Made by a program: the position numbers and the translations under genes | Origin: Bog-756 sp963699105 | GTDB taxonomy: Bacteria > Actinomycetota > Acidimicrobiia > Acidimicrobiales > RAAP-2 | Length of the DNA stretch: 64,000 nucleotides | Assembly (NCBI GenBank): GCA_963699105.1 | Contig: CAVOTI010000003.1 | Coordinates: 310,001 to 374,000 of the forward strand | Reading direction: 5' to 3' | The notes under the pieces: model-generated | Seen by the model: the letters and a program-made list of their open reading frames with translations, nothing else | Database searches by the model: none | Told to the model about the DNA's origin: nothing | Shown: piece after piece, positions 43,166-52,160 of the stretch | Layout of the letters: every line of letters starts with the position of its first letter | Position numbering within the stretch: the stretch's first letter is position 1

Positions 43166-44420
43166 GTGAAGACTGTCTCGGAAACCGAGTTGGCGGCCCG
43201 CCTGGCCTCGTTACCAGGGAGTGAACCACGAATTGTGGTGTCGGGCAATTTCGCCACCCCGATGGTCCTGCTGACCGTATTGGCCACGGCCCTCGAGCGG
43301 TGCCGGGTGTTCACCCTCAACGCCCAGCCCGACTGGCCCCGGACCCCCGCGTTCATCAACGAGACCCCGTTCGTAGGACCGGGGATGCGCCACGATCCCC
43401 AACTGGACTACCTCCCCATGCGTCTGTCCCTCGTCCCCCGGCTATTCGGCTCGGTGCGCCCGGTCGACGCCGTACTGGTCCATACGTCGACGCCCCGGTC
43501 CGGGAACGTGTCGCTGGGCATCGAGGTCAACATCCTGCCGGCGGCCATCGAACACGTGCGGACCCGCGGCGGACTGGTGGTGGCCCAGGTGAACCCAAAC
43601 ATGCCCTATACCTTCGGCGACGCCGAGATCCCGGCCGACTGGATCGACGTCGCAGTCGAGGTCGATACCCCGCTCAGGACCACGGTCGCCCGATCGGCCG
43701 GGGCGGTGGAGACGATGATCGGCAGCCGGGTGGCCCAGTTCGCCGATGACGGCACCACCTTGCAGCTCGGCATCGGACAGATACCCGACGTGGCAGCCGG
43801 TCAGCTCGTCGACGCGCCGTCGGCTGGGAATCTGGTCCGAGGTGATCAGCGACGGCGTGCTCGAGCTCGAGCGGGCCGGGGCCCTCGATGTCGAACGACC
43901 CATCCGGGCCTCGTTCCTCATCGGCTCCACGGAGCTCTACCAGTGGGCCGACGGAAATCCCCGGCTCCAGATGGGACGCACCGAGATCATCAACAACCCG
44001 GCCCGCATCGCCGTCCATCCCCGCATGCTCTCGGTGAACACCGCCTTGCAGGTCGATCTTTACGCCCAGGCCAACGCGGCCTTCGTTCACGGCGCGGTGT
44101 ACTCGGGGTTCGGCGGCCAGCCCGACTTCGTGACCGGGGCTGTCCACTCGACGGACGGCCATGCCGTCGTCGCCCTCCACTCGTGGCACGACAAGACCGA
44201 CACGTCCTCGGTGCTGCCGGTGCTGACCGAGCCGGTGTGCTCGTTCCAACACTCGGCCATCATCAGCGAGCACGGCTGCGCCGAGCTGCTCGGGCGCTCC
44301 GAGCAGGCACAGGCCCGCATGATCATCGACCGGGTGGCCGATCCCCGGGCCCGCGACCACCTGGTCGAGGCGGCTGGGGCCCTCGGCCTCGTCCGGCCCG
44401 ATCCCGCCCCCCGGAAGTGA
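43166..44420 (+). pseudogene. Acetyl-CoA hydrolase/transferase family protein, frame broken near 43817-43818
   Basis: The first frame begins MKTVSETELAARLASLPGSE and holds RIVVSGNFATPMVLL, GNVSLGIEVNILPAAIEHVR and VNPNMPYTFGD, up to LQLGIGQIPDVAAGQLVDA. The second frame continues LGIWSEVISDGVLELERAGA, PRLQMGRTEIINNPARIAVH and GFGGQPDFVTGAVHSTDGHA, ending EAAGALGLVRP. Removing one C at 43817-43818 joins them into a ~417-residue CoA-transferase of the acetyl-CoA hydrolase or 4-hydroxybutyrate CoA-transferase type. The family's EVISDG active-site Glu is present. Whether the break is real or an assembly error is open. Confidence 0.82.
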
Positions 44421-44495
44421 CCTTTGCCCCTGCCGCGGCCAACCGGGCCCGAGGGAAGCTGCCGGTGGGCGGCCGCCGGCCTGGATGGCCCCACA

Positions 44496-44606
44496 ATGGA
44501 TGCCGAAGTCATGAGGAGGATGTCAGTGGGCGACGAACTTGCGGTCGATCGGCGAGCCGGGACCGGCGCCTCGGTGGCCGCTCCCGACAAACCGGCCGGT
44601 AACTGA
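44496..44606 (+). CDS. Possible small protein before phosphofructokinase
   Basis: A 36-residue frame MDAEVMRRMSVGDELAVDRR ends 6 nt before the pfk ATG. It is hydrophilic and unlike any family I know. Its closeness to the next gene could allow translational coupling, but the frame may be chance. Confidence 0.22.
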   Translation: MDAEVMRRMSVGDELAVDRRAGTGASVAAPDKPAGN

Positions 44607-44612
44607 GCGGCC

Positions 44613-45602
44613 ATGCGGATCGGGATGCTGACAGGCGGTGGAGACTGCCCCGGGCTCAATGCCGCCATTCGGGCCGTGGCCCGGGTGGGCGCTTCGACCG
44701 GCGACGAGATCATCGGGTTCCGCCATGGGTGGCGCGGTGTCGTCGAGGGGGAGTGGTCGGTGATGACGGCCGCCGAGACCAAGGGGGTCCTCCAGCAAGG
44801 TGGCACCATCCTGGGCACGGCCCGGTACCACCCCGATGACCACGAAGGCGGGGTGGCGGCGGCCACCGCCACCGTCGAGGGGCTGGGCCTCGACGGGCTG
44901 ATCGTGATCGGCGGCGACGGCACGCTTACCGCCGCCACCGTGCTCGCCCAGCGCGGGATACCGATCATCGGGATCCCCAAGACCATCGACAACGACGTGG
45001 TCGGCACCAAGCGCTGCATCGGCTTCGACACCGCGGTGGCGACGGTGACCGAGGCCGTCGACCGGGTCCACACCACCGGAGAGAGCCACGACCGGCTGAT
45101 GGTCGTCGAGGTGATGGGTCGCACCGTCGGATGGTTGGCGGTGTGCGCCGGCATCGCCGCCGGGGCCGACGCCATCTGTCTACCCGAGGAGCCGACCGAT
45201 CTCGACGAGCTGGCCGCTGCCCTCCGGCGACGTCACGACCGGGGTTCGTCATCCTCGGTGGTGGTGGTGGCCGAGGGTGCCACCTTCCGGGGCCAGACGC
45301 CGGCCGGCGTGTCGACGGGGACGGCCGTTTCCAACGGACTTGCCGACCGTACCGGGTACGAGACCCGGCTGACCGTCCTCGGACACGTCCAGCGAGGGGG
45401 GACCCCCGTCGCCTCGGACCGCCTCCTGGCCACGAGCTTCGGCGTGGCCGCCATCGAGGCAGCCCACCACCGGACGTTCGGCCGGTTGGTCTCCGGGGTG
45501 GGGGACGAGGTGAGCCTGGTGCCACTGGACGAAGTCGCCGCCGGCATCCGTCCCGTCCCGGCTGCACTGCTCGACGTGGCCCGGCACCTGACCATCAGCT
45601 GA
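44613..45602 (+). CDS. pfkA: 6-phosphofructokinase, ATP-type by sequence
   Basis: The 329-residue protein starts MRIGMLTGGGDCPGLNAAIR. It has LIVIGGDGTLTAATVLA, where the Gly after GGD marks ATP rather than pyrophosphate use, IPKTIDNDVVGTKRCIGFDT with the catalytic TIDND Asp, VVEVMGRTVGWLA, and LGHVQRGGTPVASDRLLA for sugar-phosphate binding. The Lys in PKTIDND is usual for pyrophosphate enzymes, but the Gly/Lys combination also occurs in ATP-dependent actinobacterial enzymes. It phosphorylates fructose 6-phosphate in glycolysis. GAPDH follows 125 bp later on the same strand. Confidence 0.92.
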   Translation: MRIGMLTGGGDCPGLNAAIRAVARVGASTGDEIIGFRHGWRGVVEGEWSVMTAAETKGVLQQGGTILGTARYHPDDHEGGVAAATATVEGLGLDGLIVIGGDGTLTAATVLAQRGIPIIGIPKTIDNDVVGTKRCIGFDTAVATVTEAVDRVHTTGESHDRLMVVEVMGRTVGWLAVCAGIAAGADAICLPEEPTDLDELAAALRRRHDRGSSSSVVVVAEGATFRGQTPAGVSTGTAVSNGLADRTGYETRLTVLGHVQRGGTPVASDRLLATSFGVAAIEAAHHRTFGRLVSGVGDEVSLVPLDEVAAGIRPVPAALLDVARHLTIS

Positions 45603-45727
45603 CCCCGTCGGCCGGCCCGACCTCCCGTGTGACGTTCGGCCCTACCCGGGGCGGCCCGGACGATCCACACTGGCCCAAAGGATGCGGGTCGGTCGGGCCC
45701 GGACCGGACAAAAGAGAGGAACCGCCG

Positions 45728-46741
45728 ATGACGGTACGACTGGCGATCAACGGCTTCGGAAGAACCGGGCGCTCGCTGCTCCGCGCCGCCCTCACCTCGT
45801 CGCCCGACCTCGAGGTGGTGGCCATCAACGACCTCGGTGCCCCCGAGGCGCTGGCCCGGCTTTTGGCCCGGGACTCGGTCCACGGTCGCTACCCCGACCC
45901 CGTCACCGTCGAGGGCGACACCATGGTCGTCGGCGACCATCGCATCGTCATGCTGGCCGAGCCCGTGGCCAAGGCCCTGCCGTGGGACGAGTTCGGTGTC
46001 GATGTCGTCATCGAGTCGACCGGGAGGAACCGGACCCGGGCCAAGGCGGGCGCCCACCTCGAAGCCGGTGCCACCCGGGTGGTGATCTCCGCTCCGGCCG
46101 ACGACGCCGATGCCACCCTGGTGGTCGGGGTCAACGAGGACCAGTTCGACCCGACCCGGCACTTCGTCATCTCCAACGCCTCCTGCACCACCAACTGCCT
46201 GGCCGTCCTGGCCAAGGTGCTCGATGACGCCTTCGGCATCGACGACGGGTTCATGACCACGGTGCACGCCTATACCGGTGACCAGCCGGTGGTCGACTCG
46301 CTCCACAAGGACCCCCGACGGTCGCGGGGGGCGGCCATCAACATCATCCCCACCACCACCGGCGCGGCCCGGGCCACCGGGCTGGTGCTGCCCAGCGTGG
46401 CCGGCTCCCTCGACGGGCTGGCCCTCAGGGTGCCGGTGCCGGACGCCTCGATCGTCGATCTCGTGGCCAATGTGCGCTCGACGGTCACCGTGGCCGACGT
46501 GCAGGGCGCCTACCGCGCCGCCGCCACCTCCGGGAGGCTGGCCGGTCTGCTCGAATACTCCGAGGAGCCCCTGGTGTCCACCGACATCGTCGGATCCTCG
46601 GCGTCGTGTGTCTTCGACTCGGAGCTGACCATGGCCCACGGACACCTGGTCAAGGTGCTCGGTTGGTACGACAACGAGTCGGGCTACTCCAGCCGCCTGG
46701 CCGACCTGGCCGCCATCGTCGGCGTCCCCACCGGCGGCTGA
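45728..46741 (+). CDS. gap: Glyceraldehyde-3-phosphate dehydrogenase, type I
   Basis: The ATG follows AGAGAGGA. The 337-residue protein starts MTVRLAINGFGRTGRSLLRA (NAD-binding GxGRxGR), has the catalytic Cys153 in SNASCTTNCLAVL and His180 in MTTVHAYTGDQ, RAAINIIPTTTGAA-like GAAINIIPTTTGAARA, and the end VLGWYDNESGYSSRL. Length and motifs are normal. It oxidises glyceraldehyde 3-phosphate to 1,3-bisphosphoglycerate. After GxGRxGR the protein keeps AINDL at the adenosine site, typical of NAD use. Pfk and GAPDH being adjacent suggests joint expression. Confidence 0.94.
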   Translation: MTVRLAINGFGRTGRSLLRAALTSSPDLEVVAINDLGAPEALARLLARDSVHGRYPDPVTVEGDTMVVGDHRIVMLAEPVAKALPWDEFGVDVVIESTGRNRTRAKAGAHLEAGATRVVISAPADDADATLVVGVNEDQFDPTRHFVISNASCTTNCLAVLAKVLDDAFGIDDGFMTTVHAYTGDQPVVDSLHKDPRRSRGAAINIIPTTTGAARATGLVLPSVAGSLDGLALRVPVPDASIVDLVANVRSTVTVADVQGAYRAAATSGRLAGLLEYSEEPLVSTDIVGSSASCVFDSELTMAHGHLVKVLGWYDNESGYSSRLADLAAIVGVPTGG

Positions 46742-46774
46742 GCCCACACCTGGCACCGGTCACCCGACAGCCGC

Positions 46775-47629
46775 CTACCGCTCGATGGGCAGCGCCCCAC
46801 CCTCGGCCGCCTCGCGCTCTTCTTGATCGGGTTGGCCCCGCACCAGTCCGATCAGCATGACGGCGAGAGCGGCGCCGACCACCGGGCCCACGATGTAGAC
46901 CCACCAGCCGGCGAAGTTGAGGCTGACGATGTCGGGGCCCAGGGTGCGCGCCGGGTTCATCGATGCGCCGCTGATGGGGCTGGCGAACAACCCGAGGAGG
47001 GCGACGGTCGAGCCCACGGCCAGCGCCGCGTTGTGGCCGATGCTGCGGTAGCCGGTGGCGGTGTTGAGGATCACCGTCACCAGGATGGCGGTGAGAACCG
47101 TCTCCATCACCAGCGACCGCCAGTCGCCGCCCGGCTTAGCGATCGGGTAGTTGCTCCCGGTAGCCACATCGCCGTACATGGCCTGGAGGAACAGGGCGGC
47201 CGACACCGCCCCGGCCAACTGCACGACCACATACGGCACCACCCATGCCATCTTGAACACGCCCCGGCCGGCGAAGGCCAGGGTCACGGCCGGGTTGATG
47301 TGCAGCCCGGACAGCGGCCCGAGGGCATAGATCATCGCCATCACCACCGCCCCCGGGGCGATCACCGCCGCCGTCCGGCTGATGGGCCCGCCCCCGGCGT
47401 AGTGGTTGATGACACCGGCCCCGGCGGCCACCGTCACCAGGATGAACGTGCCCACGTACTCGATGATCACCCTGATCCACAGCGGTCGGTGTCTCAGGGT
47501 GTCCTCGCCGAAGCGCATCAGGTACCGCGACCCGATCATGTCGGCCGTCAACTTCGGGTCCATGACCGTCGCCGATGAGGTCGCCGCGGTTCGTGGGGGC
47601 CCGGGAGCAGTGGCGGGGGGCTCGGTCAT
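46775..47629 (-). CDS. MIP-family aquaporin/glycerol facilitator
   Basis: The ATG at 47629 has CAGGAG upstream. The 284-residue protein has six membrane segments and the two half-helix signatures: NPA at 112-114 in SGLHINPAVTLAFAGRG and NPA at 225-227 in SGASMNPARTLGPD. The N-terminal ~55 residues are hydrophilic and Thr/Pro-rich. Selectivity (water, glycerol or others) cannot be fixed from the motifs. It is tail to tail with GAPDH; a glycerol link to glycolysis is attractive but unproven. Confidence 0.9.
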   Translation of the reverse strand: MTEPPATAPGPPRTAATSSATVMDPKLTADMIGSRYLMRFGEDTLRHRPLWIRVIIEYVGTFILVTVAAGAGVINHYAGGGPISRTAAVIAPGAVVMAMIYALGPLSGLHINPAVTLAFAGRGVFKMAWVVPYVVVQLAGAVSAALFLQAMYGDVATGSNYPIAKPGGDWRSLVMETVLTAILVTVILNTATGYRSIGHNAALAVGSTVALLGLFASPISGASMNPARTLGPDIVSLNFAGWWVYIVGPVVGAALAVMLIGLVRGQPDQEEREAAEGGALPIER

Positions 47630-47776
47630 CACACTCTCCTGACGGGACGGCAGGGAGGCCACTCGATGACGCGCCACCGTCCGGTGCCTGCGACACTACG
47701 CCCCCCGACCCTGGGATTGGCGTACCGGGAAGGCGCGCCGCTCGGGGCTCGGCCGGGAGCGGGCCGGGGCTCCGGG

Positions 47777-48682
47777 TCAGTAGTCGGCAGCCACCCGGAA
47801 ACCGACGTTGCCGGTCGAGCTGTCCGGCTCGCTCCCGGTCCGGGCCGACACCCGGTAGCGGCGACAGTACGAGGCGTGGCACAGGTAGGAGCCGCCGCGT
47901 TGGACCCGGAACTCCGGGGACGACGGGCCGGTGCCGGCGTCGAACTGGTCGGCGCACCACTCCCACACATTGCCGCAGGTGTTGAACAGGCCGTAGCCGT
48001 TGGGCTCGAAGGCATCGACCGGTGCCGTGCCCAGATACCCGTCGGCCCCGGTGTTGCCGCCGGGGAACTCGCCCTGGAAGACATTCATCCGGTGACGGCC
48101 CCCGGGCTCGAGCTCACCTCCCCAGGGGAACGGCTGGTCCTCGAGGCCGCCCCGGGCCGCGACCTCCCACTCGACCTCGGAGGGCAGGCGGGTCCCCGAC
48201 CAGTCGCAGTAGGCCCGGGCGTCGTTCCACGACACGTGGACCACGGGATGGAGGGGGCGATCCGTACCGTCCGAACCCGGACCCTCGGGCCGGCGCCAGT
48301 CGGCCCCCATGACCTGGCGCCACCAGGGGGCGCCCTCGACCCCCCGCGTCGGCGGGAACTCGTCGGGGAGCAGCCCGGCGAACACGAACGACCAGCCGTA
48401 CCGTTCAGCATCGGTCTGCCAGCCAGTGGCGTCGACGAACGCCTGGAATTGGTGATTGGTGACGGAATAGCGGTCGATCCGGAAGGCGGACAGCTCCACC
48501 TGGCGGACCGGGCCCTCACCGTCAGCCGGCTCGGCCCACTCCGAGTCGTCCCCGACGCGGAAACGACCGGCGGGCACCACCACCAGCGGTCCGGGTCGGG
48601 AACCGCCGACCGGGACGGTGGCGGGTGGGGACGGCGTGGCCGACGGTTCCCCCCGACCCGGGAAACAACACGGACCAGCCAT
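47777..48682 (-). CDS. Formylglycine-generating enzyme family protein
   Basis: The 301-residue protein begins MAGPCCFPGRG, the CCxPxR start seen in true FGEs. The FGE domain has FRIDRYSVTNHQFQAFVDAT, HPVVHVSWNDARAYCDWSGT, RLPSEVEWEVAARGG, LFNTCGNVWEWCADQ and GGSYLCHASYCRRYRVSAR with both redox Cys residues (268 and 273). This Cys pair distinguishes catalytic FGEs from EgtB-like relatives. It should oxidise a sulfatase Cys (CxPxR) to formylglycine. No sulfatase gene lies in the window. TACTCT about 8 nt before the ATG would allow a leaderless message. Confidence 0.88.
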   Translation of the reverse strand: MAGPCCFPGRGEPSATPSPPATVPVGGSRPGPLVVVPAGRFRVGDDSEWAEPADGEGPVRQVELSAFRIDRYSVTNHQFQAFVDATGWQTDAERYGWSFVFAGLLPDEFPPTRGVEGAPWWRQVMGADWRRPEGPGSDGTDRPLHPVVHVSWNDARAYCDWSGTRLPSEVEWEVAARGGLEDQPFPWGGELEPGGRHRMNVFQGEFPGGNTGADGYLGTAPVDAFEPNGYGLFNTCGNVWEWCADQFDAGTGPSSPEFRVQRGGSYLCHASYCRRYRVSARTGSEPDSSTGNVGFRVAADY

Positions 48683-48746
48683 GGGCGAGAGAGTAATGCC
48701 TGCACCCCACCCCAGATGGTCGACGCCCAGGGCCCGGGAGCCCGGC

Positions 48747-49118
48747 CTACTGAGCTCGTCGCCGGGCCAGGGAGGCCAGACCGCGCCAGCCCATCAGCTC
48801 CAGGCCCAGGAATGCCAGGGCCACGGCGATGAAGGCGGGCGCCGTGCCCTGGCCGGACACCACCCGCAGGACCATGCCCTCCCCGACACACGACAGCCAG
48901 ACCACCAGCCCGGTGGGCACGATCTGGAGCGGACGGCGCCACGCCAGGGCGAACAGCCATCCGAAGGCGGCCCCGACCAGAAAGGGCCACGACGTGGAGG
49001 CCACTCCGGCGACGGTCACGCCGTCGGTGTGGGCGGCCCGCCCGATGGCCACGAACACCAGGACAGAGGCCGCGTCGAGGGCACCGGCTACGGCGCACAG
49101 ATCCGCGGGACGCCCCAT
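48747..49118 (-). CDS. DUF3054 family membrane protein
   Basis: The 123-residue protein starts MGRPADLCAVAGALDAASVL and has four hydrophobic segments. The segment SVLVFVAIGRAAH is followed by TSWPFLVGAAFGWLFALAWR, PTGLVVWLSCVGEGMVLR and a last helix ending ALAFLGLELMGWRGLA. The D...VLVFVAIGR...H and PF.G...W motifs fit DUF3054, an actinobacterial four-helix membrane family of unknown role. TACGCT (49125-49130) ends 6 nt before the ATG, consistent with a leaderless message. Confidence 0.85.
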   Translation of the reverse strand: MGRPADLCAVAGALDAASVLVFVAIGRAAHTDGVTVAGVASTSWPFLVGAAFGWLFALAWRRPLQIVPTGLVVWLSCVGEGMVLRVVSGQGTAPAFIAVALAFLGLELMGWRGLASLARRRAQ

Positions 49119-49189
49119 GGCCGAAGCGTAGGGCCCGGCACCACCCGCCCGACCTCGGGCCCGGGTGACCGGGCTCCCCCGACTGGTCC

Positions 49190-49237
49190 GGCGCCTACTC
49201 GGCCGCCGATTCGGGCGCCTACTCGGCCGCCGATTCG
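49190..49237. repeat. 24-bp direct duplication covering a stop codon
   Basis: GGCGCCTACTCGGCCGCCGA with the next four bases TTCG forms a 24-bp unit present twice in direct succession (49190-49213 and 49214-49237), followed by a further GGCGCC. On the minus strand each copy contains the same codons (ESAAE) and a TAG, so the citrate synthase gene has two copies of its 3' end and stop. Only the first stop (49219-49221) is used. Confidence 0.9.
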
Positions 49238-50526
49238 GGCGCCGACACGGCATAGACGGCGCGAGCCCGGTACCGGAGGGGACGCTCGTCCAGCTCCTCG
49301 AGGTAGTGGGCGACCCACCCGGCCACGCGGGCCACCGTGAACACCAGGCGCCCGGCGTCGACCGGCATGCCGGTGGCCCAGGCCATGGCGGCCAGGGCCA
49401 GGTCGACGTTGGGGGGCGGGATGCCGTGGTCACTGGTGAGAGCAACCAGCGAAGTGACCATCTCGACCTGTCGGGGAGAGGCCGTCTCGCCCAGTAGGGC
49501 GAACAACACGTCGAAGCGGGCGTCACCCGTCTTGTAGACCGAATGCCCGAAGCCGGGGAGCTTGCCCTGCCAACGCAGGGTGTCGTCGACGGCCCGGCCC
49601 ACGCCGTGGCGCTCGGCGTCGACCAGTAGGCCGTAGGCCTGTTGGCTGGCACCTCCGTGCAACGGTCCGGCGATGGTGCCCATCCCGGCCAGCAGGCAGT
49701 CGTAGAGGTCGGCCCGGGTGGAGCCGGCCACCCGCACGGCCAGGGTCGAGGTGGCCAGCTCGTGGTCGGCCATGAGGACCAGAGCGGCGTTCACCCACCG
49801 CACCAGGGCGCGGTCGGGCACCGGGCACAGTTTCGAGGCCAGGCGCTCGGCCATCGAGCCGGTGAGACGCCGGCCGTCGGTCAGCACCAGGTGGCGGTCG
49901 GGAGGCGGGCCGGCATCGGCGGGGCCGGCGGAGGCGATTCCCGCCGCCTGGTCGGCCGGGCGGTGCTCGGTGCCCCCGGGGCCCGGAAGCACCCCGACCA
50001 TGGTGGCGGCCATGCCGGCGGCCTTCTTCGAGACGACCTCGGGTCGCAGATCGGCCCGGAGCGGATCGGCGGCCCCGGCCATCACCGCCGCCCACCGCAT
50101 CCGGTCCGACGATCCGATCTCGGGGGGCGGACCCAGATCGACGGACTCCCATGCCCGGCCCGTGTCGGCCCGGCGCCACAGCAGGGCCGCCACCTCCTCG
50201 AACGACGCCGAGGTGGCCAGGTCCACCGCCCGCCGCCCGCGGTAGACCGGGCCTTCGTCGGTCAGCTGGGTGACGCCGGTGGTGATGGTGGCCATCCGGG
50301 TCTCCACGGCCCTGGCCCCGCGGGAACGGTGGGCCATGCGCTCGACCTCGTCCATGTCGAAGAGGCTCCGCCGGTGCCCGGCCGGGTCGGGGTGGGACAC
50401 GAGCAGCCCCCGGCTGACGTAGGCGTAGAGGGTGGCCAGCTTGACTCCCAGCCTCCGGGCCGCCTCTTCGCTCTCGAGCATCCGGGCCATGGCCGCCATG
50501 GTAGCTGACATTGACTTGATCAACAT
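49219..50526 (-). CDS. Citrate synthase-family protein with N-terminal HTH (MerR/excisionase-like) domain
   Basis: The frame gives 435 residues. The first ~60 hold an HTH of the MerR/excisionase type (LESEEAARRLGVKLATLYAY, VSRGLL, GHRRSLFDMDEVERMA). The citrate synthase fold follows: PVYRGRRAVDLATSASFEEV, VRWVNAALVLMADHELATST, TIAGPLHGGASQQA and GKLPGFGHSVYKTGDARFD with the two catalytic His residues, and PPPNVDLALAAM with the catalytic Asp. It may make citrate or methylcitrate and may bind DNA. Several ATGs crowd the start (50526 to 50481), so the exact start is unsure. It is divergent from a second citrate synthase gene. Confidence 0.87.
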   Translation of the reverse strand: MLIKSMSATMAAMARMLESEEAARRLGVKLATLYAYVSRGLLVSHPDPAGHRRSLFDMDEVERMAHRSRGARAVETRMATITTGVTQLTDEGPVYRGRRAVDLATSASFEEVAALLWRRADTGRAWESVDLGPPPEIGSSDRMRWAAVMAGAADPLRADLRPEVVSKKAAGMAATMVGVLPGPGGTEHRPADQAAGIASAGPADAGPPPDRHLVLTDGRRLTGSMAERLASKLCPVPDRALVRWVNAALVLMADHELATSTLAVRVAGSTRADLYDCLLAGMGTIAGPLHGGASQQAYGLLVDAERHGVGRAVDDTLRWQGKLPGFGHSVYKTGDARFDVLFALLGETASPRQVEMVTSLVALTSDHGIPPPNVDLALAAMAWATGMPVDAGRLVFTVARVAGWVAHYLEELDERPLRYRARAVYAVSAPESAAE

Positions 50527-50642
50527 TTACACATGCTGGTCGAACGATCAGACTTGCACCAGAACGGGCTCCCACCAATGGGCGTCGGTGACCACCGACG
50601 CCCACGGCCTGAGGGGCGCCACGACCAGTGAGGAGCAAGCGC

Positions 50643-52160
50643 ATGACCACCGCAGTCCAAGACGTGATGTCGTCACCGCCGGTGACCTGCTCGGCCGACA
50701 TGTCCCTGACCGAGGCCACCTCGGCGATGGACGGGCTCCAGATCGGTTCGGTGGTGGTCACCGACCGCGGGTCGATCGTGGGCATACTGACCGAGCGGGA
50801 TCTGCTCCGGGCGTCGGCTGCCCATGCCGACCCTCGCACCGAACCGGTCCGGCGCTGGATGACCCCCGACCCCGACGTGCTGGCCCTCGACGAGGAGGTC
50901 GGGGCGGCCTGGGCAGGCCTGAGTGATCACCACTACCGTCACCTGCCGGTGGTCGACCACGGTTCGCTGGTCGGGGTGGTGTCGATCCGGGACCTGCTGG
51001 CCGTGGCCCAGATCCGGCCGGCCCACGAGACCGGGGTCGAGGTGCCGCGGGGGCTGGAAGGCGTGGTGGTGGCCGAGACCTCGGTGGGCGACGTCCGGGG
51101 CGAGGAGGGGTTCTTCCACTACCGGCAGTACTCGGCCACCGAGCTGGCGGAGCGGCGTTCGTTGGAAGACGTCTGGCAACTGCTGTTCGACGGCGCCCTC
51201 CCCGACCGGGCCGGTGCCGCCCGCTTCGCCGACGAAGTGGCCGCCTTGCGGGTCCTCCCCCCGGGCCTGGCATTGCTGCTGCCGTCCATCGCCCCGCTGG
51301 GGTCCCCGCTAGATGCCTTGCGGACCGGGGTGTCGGTGCTCGGGGCCGAACTGGGCTGGAGGCCCGGGCACGATATCGGCGGCGAGGAGCTCCGGGCCCA
51401 GGCCCTCCGACTGTGCGCGGTGGTGCCGACCATGCTCACCGCCATCCATCGCCTGCGCTCAGGTGAACAGCCGGTCCCGCCCCGGGCCGACCTGGCCTAC
51501 GCCTCCAACTATCTGTGGATGCTGAACGGGGTCGAAGCCCCGGACGCCGCCGCCCGGGCCATCGAGCAGTACATGATCCTCACCATCGACCACGGGTTCA
51601 ACGCCTCCACCTTCACGGCCCGGGTCATCGCCTCAACCGGGGCCGACCTGGCCGCCGCCATCGTCGGTGCCATCGGAGCGCTGTCCGGCCCCCTCCACGG
51701 CGGTGCCCCCAGCCGGGCACTGGACATGCTGGATGCCATCGGCCGCCCCGAGCGGGCCGAGGACTGGATCCGCCAGTCGGTGGCCCGAGGCGACAGGATC
51801 ATGGGCTTCGGCCACCGGGTCTACAAGACCGACGACCCCCGGTCGGTCTTCCTGCGGGGAGTGGCCCGGTCGCTCGGCGGGGATCTGGTCGACTTCGCCG
51901 AGCAGGTGGAGCGCACCACCGTCGACGTGCTGGCCGAGCTCAAGCCGGGCCGGCAGCTCTACACCAACGTGGAATTCTTCGCCGGGGTGGTCATGCACAC
52001 CTGCGGCATCCCCCGCCAGATGTTCACCCCGACGTTCGCCGCCAGCCGCACCATCGGCTGGACGACCCACGTCATGGAGCAAGCTGGCGACAACCGACTG
52101 ATCCGGCCGGCGGCCCGCTATGTGGGAGCGCCACCGCCCGAGCCGGTGCCGGCCGGCTGA
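50643..52160 (+). CDS. Citrate synthase-family protein with N-terminal CBS-domain pair
   Basis: The ATG at 50643 follows AGGAG. The 505-residue protein has two CBS motifs (about 5-125: VQDVMSSPPVTCSADMSLTE, GSIVGILTERDLLRA, VRRWMTPDPDVLALDEEVGA, HLPVVDHGSLVGVVSIRDLL). A full citrate synthase follows: GLEGVVVAETSVGDV, FFHYRQYSATELAERRSLED, ILTIDHGFNASTFTARV, ALSGPLHGGAPSRALDML, IMGFGHRVYKTDDPRS and NVEFFAGVVMHTCGIP. Catalytic His, His and the Asp/Glu position are present (Glu in NVEFF). CBS pairs usually sense adenylates, so activity may follow energy state. The 3' end overlaps the convergent SnoaL-like gene by 43 nt. Confidence 0.88.
   Translation: MTTAVQDVMSSPPVTCSADMSLTEATSAMDGLQIGSVVVTDRGSIVGILTERDLLRASAAHADPRTEPVRRWMTPDPDVLALDEEVGAAWAGLSDHHYRHLPVVDHGSLVGVVSIRDLLAVAQIRPAHETGVEVPRGLEGVVVAETSVGDVRGEEGFFHYRQYSATELAERRSLEDVWQLLFDGALPDRAGAARFADEVAALRVLPPGLALLLPSIAPLGSPLDALRTGVSVLGAELGWRPGHDIGGEELRAQALRLCAVVPTMLTAIHRLRSGEQPVPPRADLAYASNYLWMLNGVEAPDAAARAIEQYMILTIDHGFNASTFTARVIASTGADLAAAIVGAIGALSGPLHGGAPSRALDMLDAIGRPERAEDWIRQSVARGDRIMGFGHRVYKTDDPRSVFLRGVARSLGGDLVDFAEQVERTTVDVLAELKPGRQLYTNVEFFAGVVMHTCGIPRQMFTPTFAASRTIGWTTHVMEQAGDNRLIRPAARYVGAPPPEPVPAG

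Noticed and set aside
45233..46756. 507-codon minus-strand frame opposite pfk and GAPDH
   Set aside because: GAPDH and phosphofructokinase are certain on the plus strand; the His/Gly/Arg-rich antisense product is a shadow.
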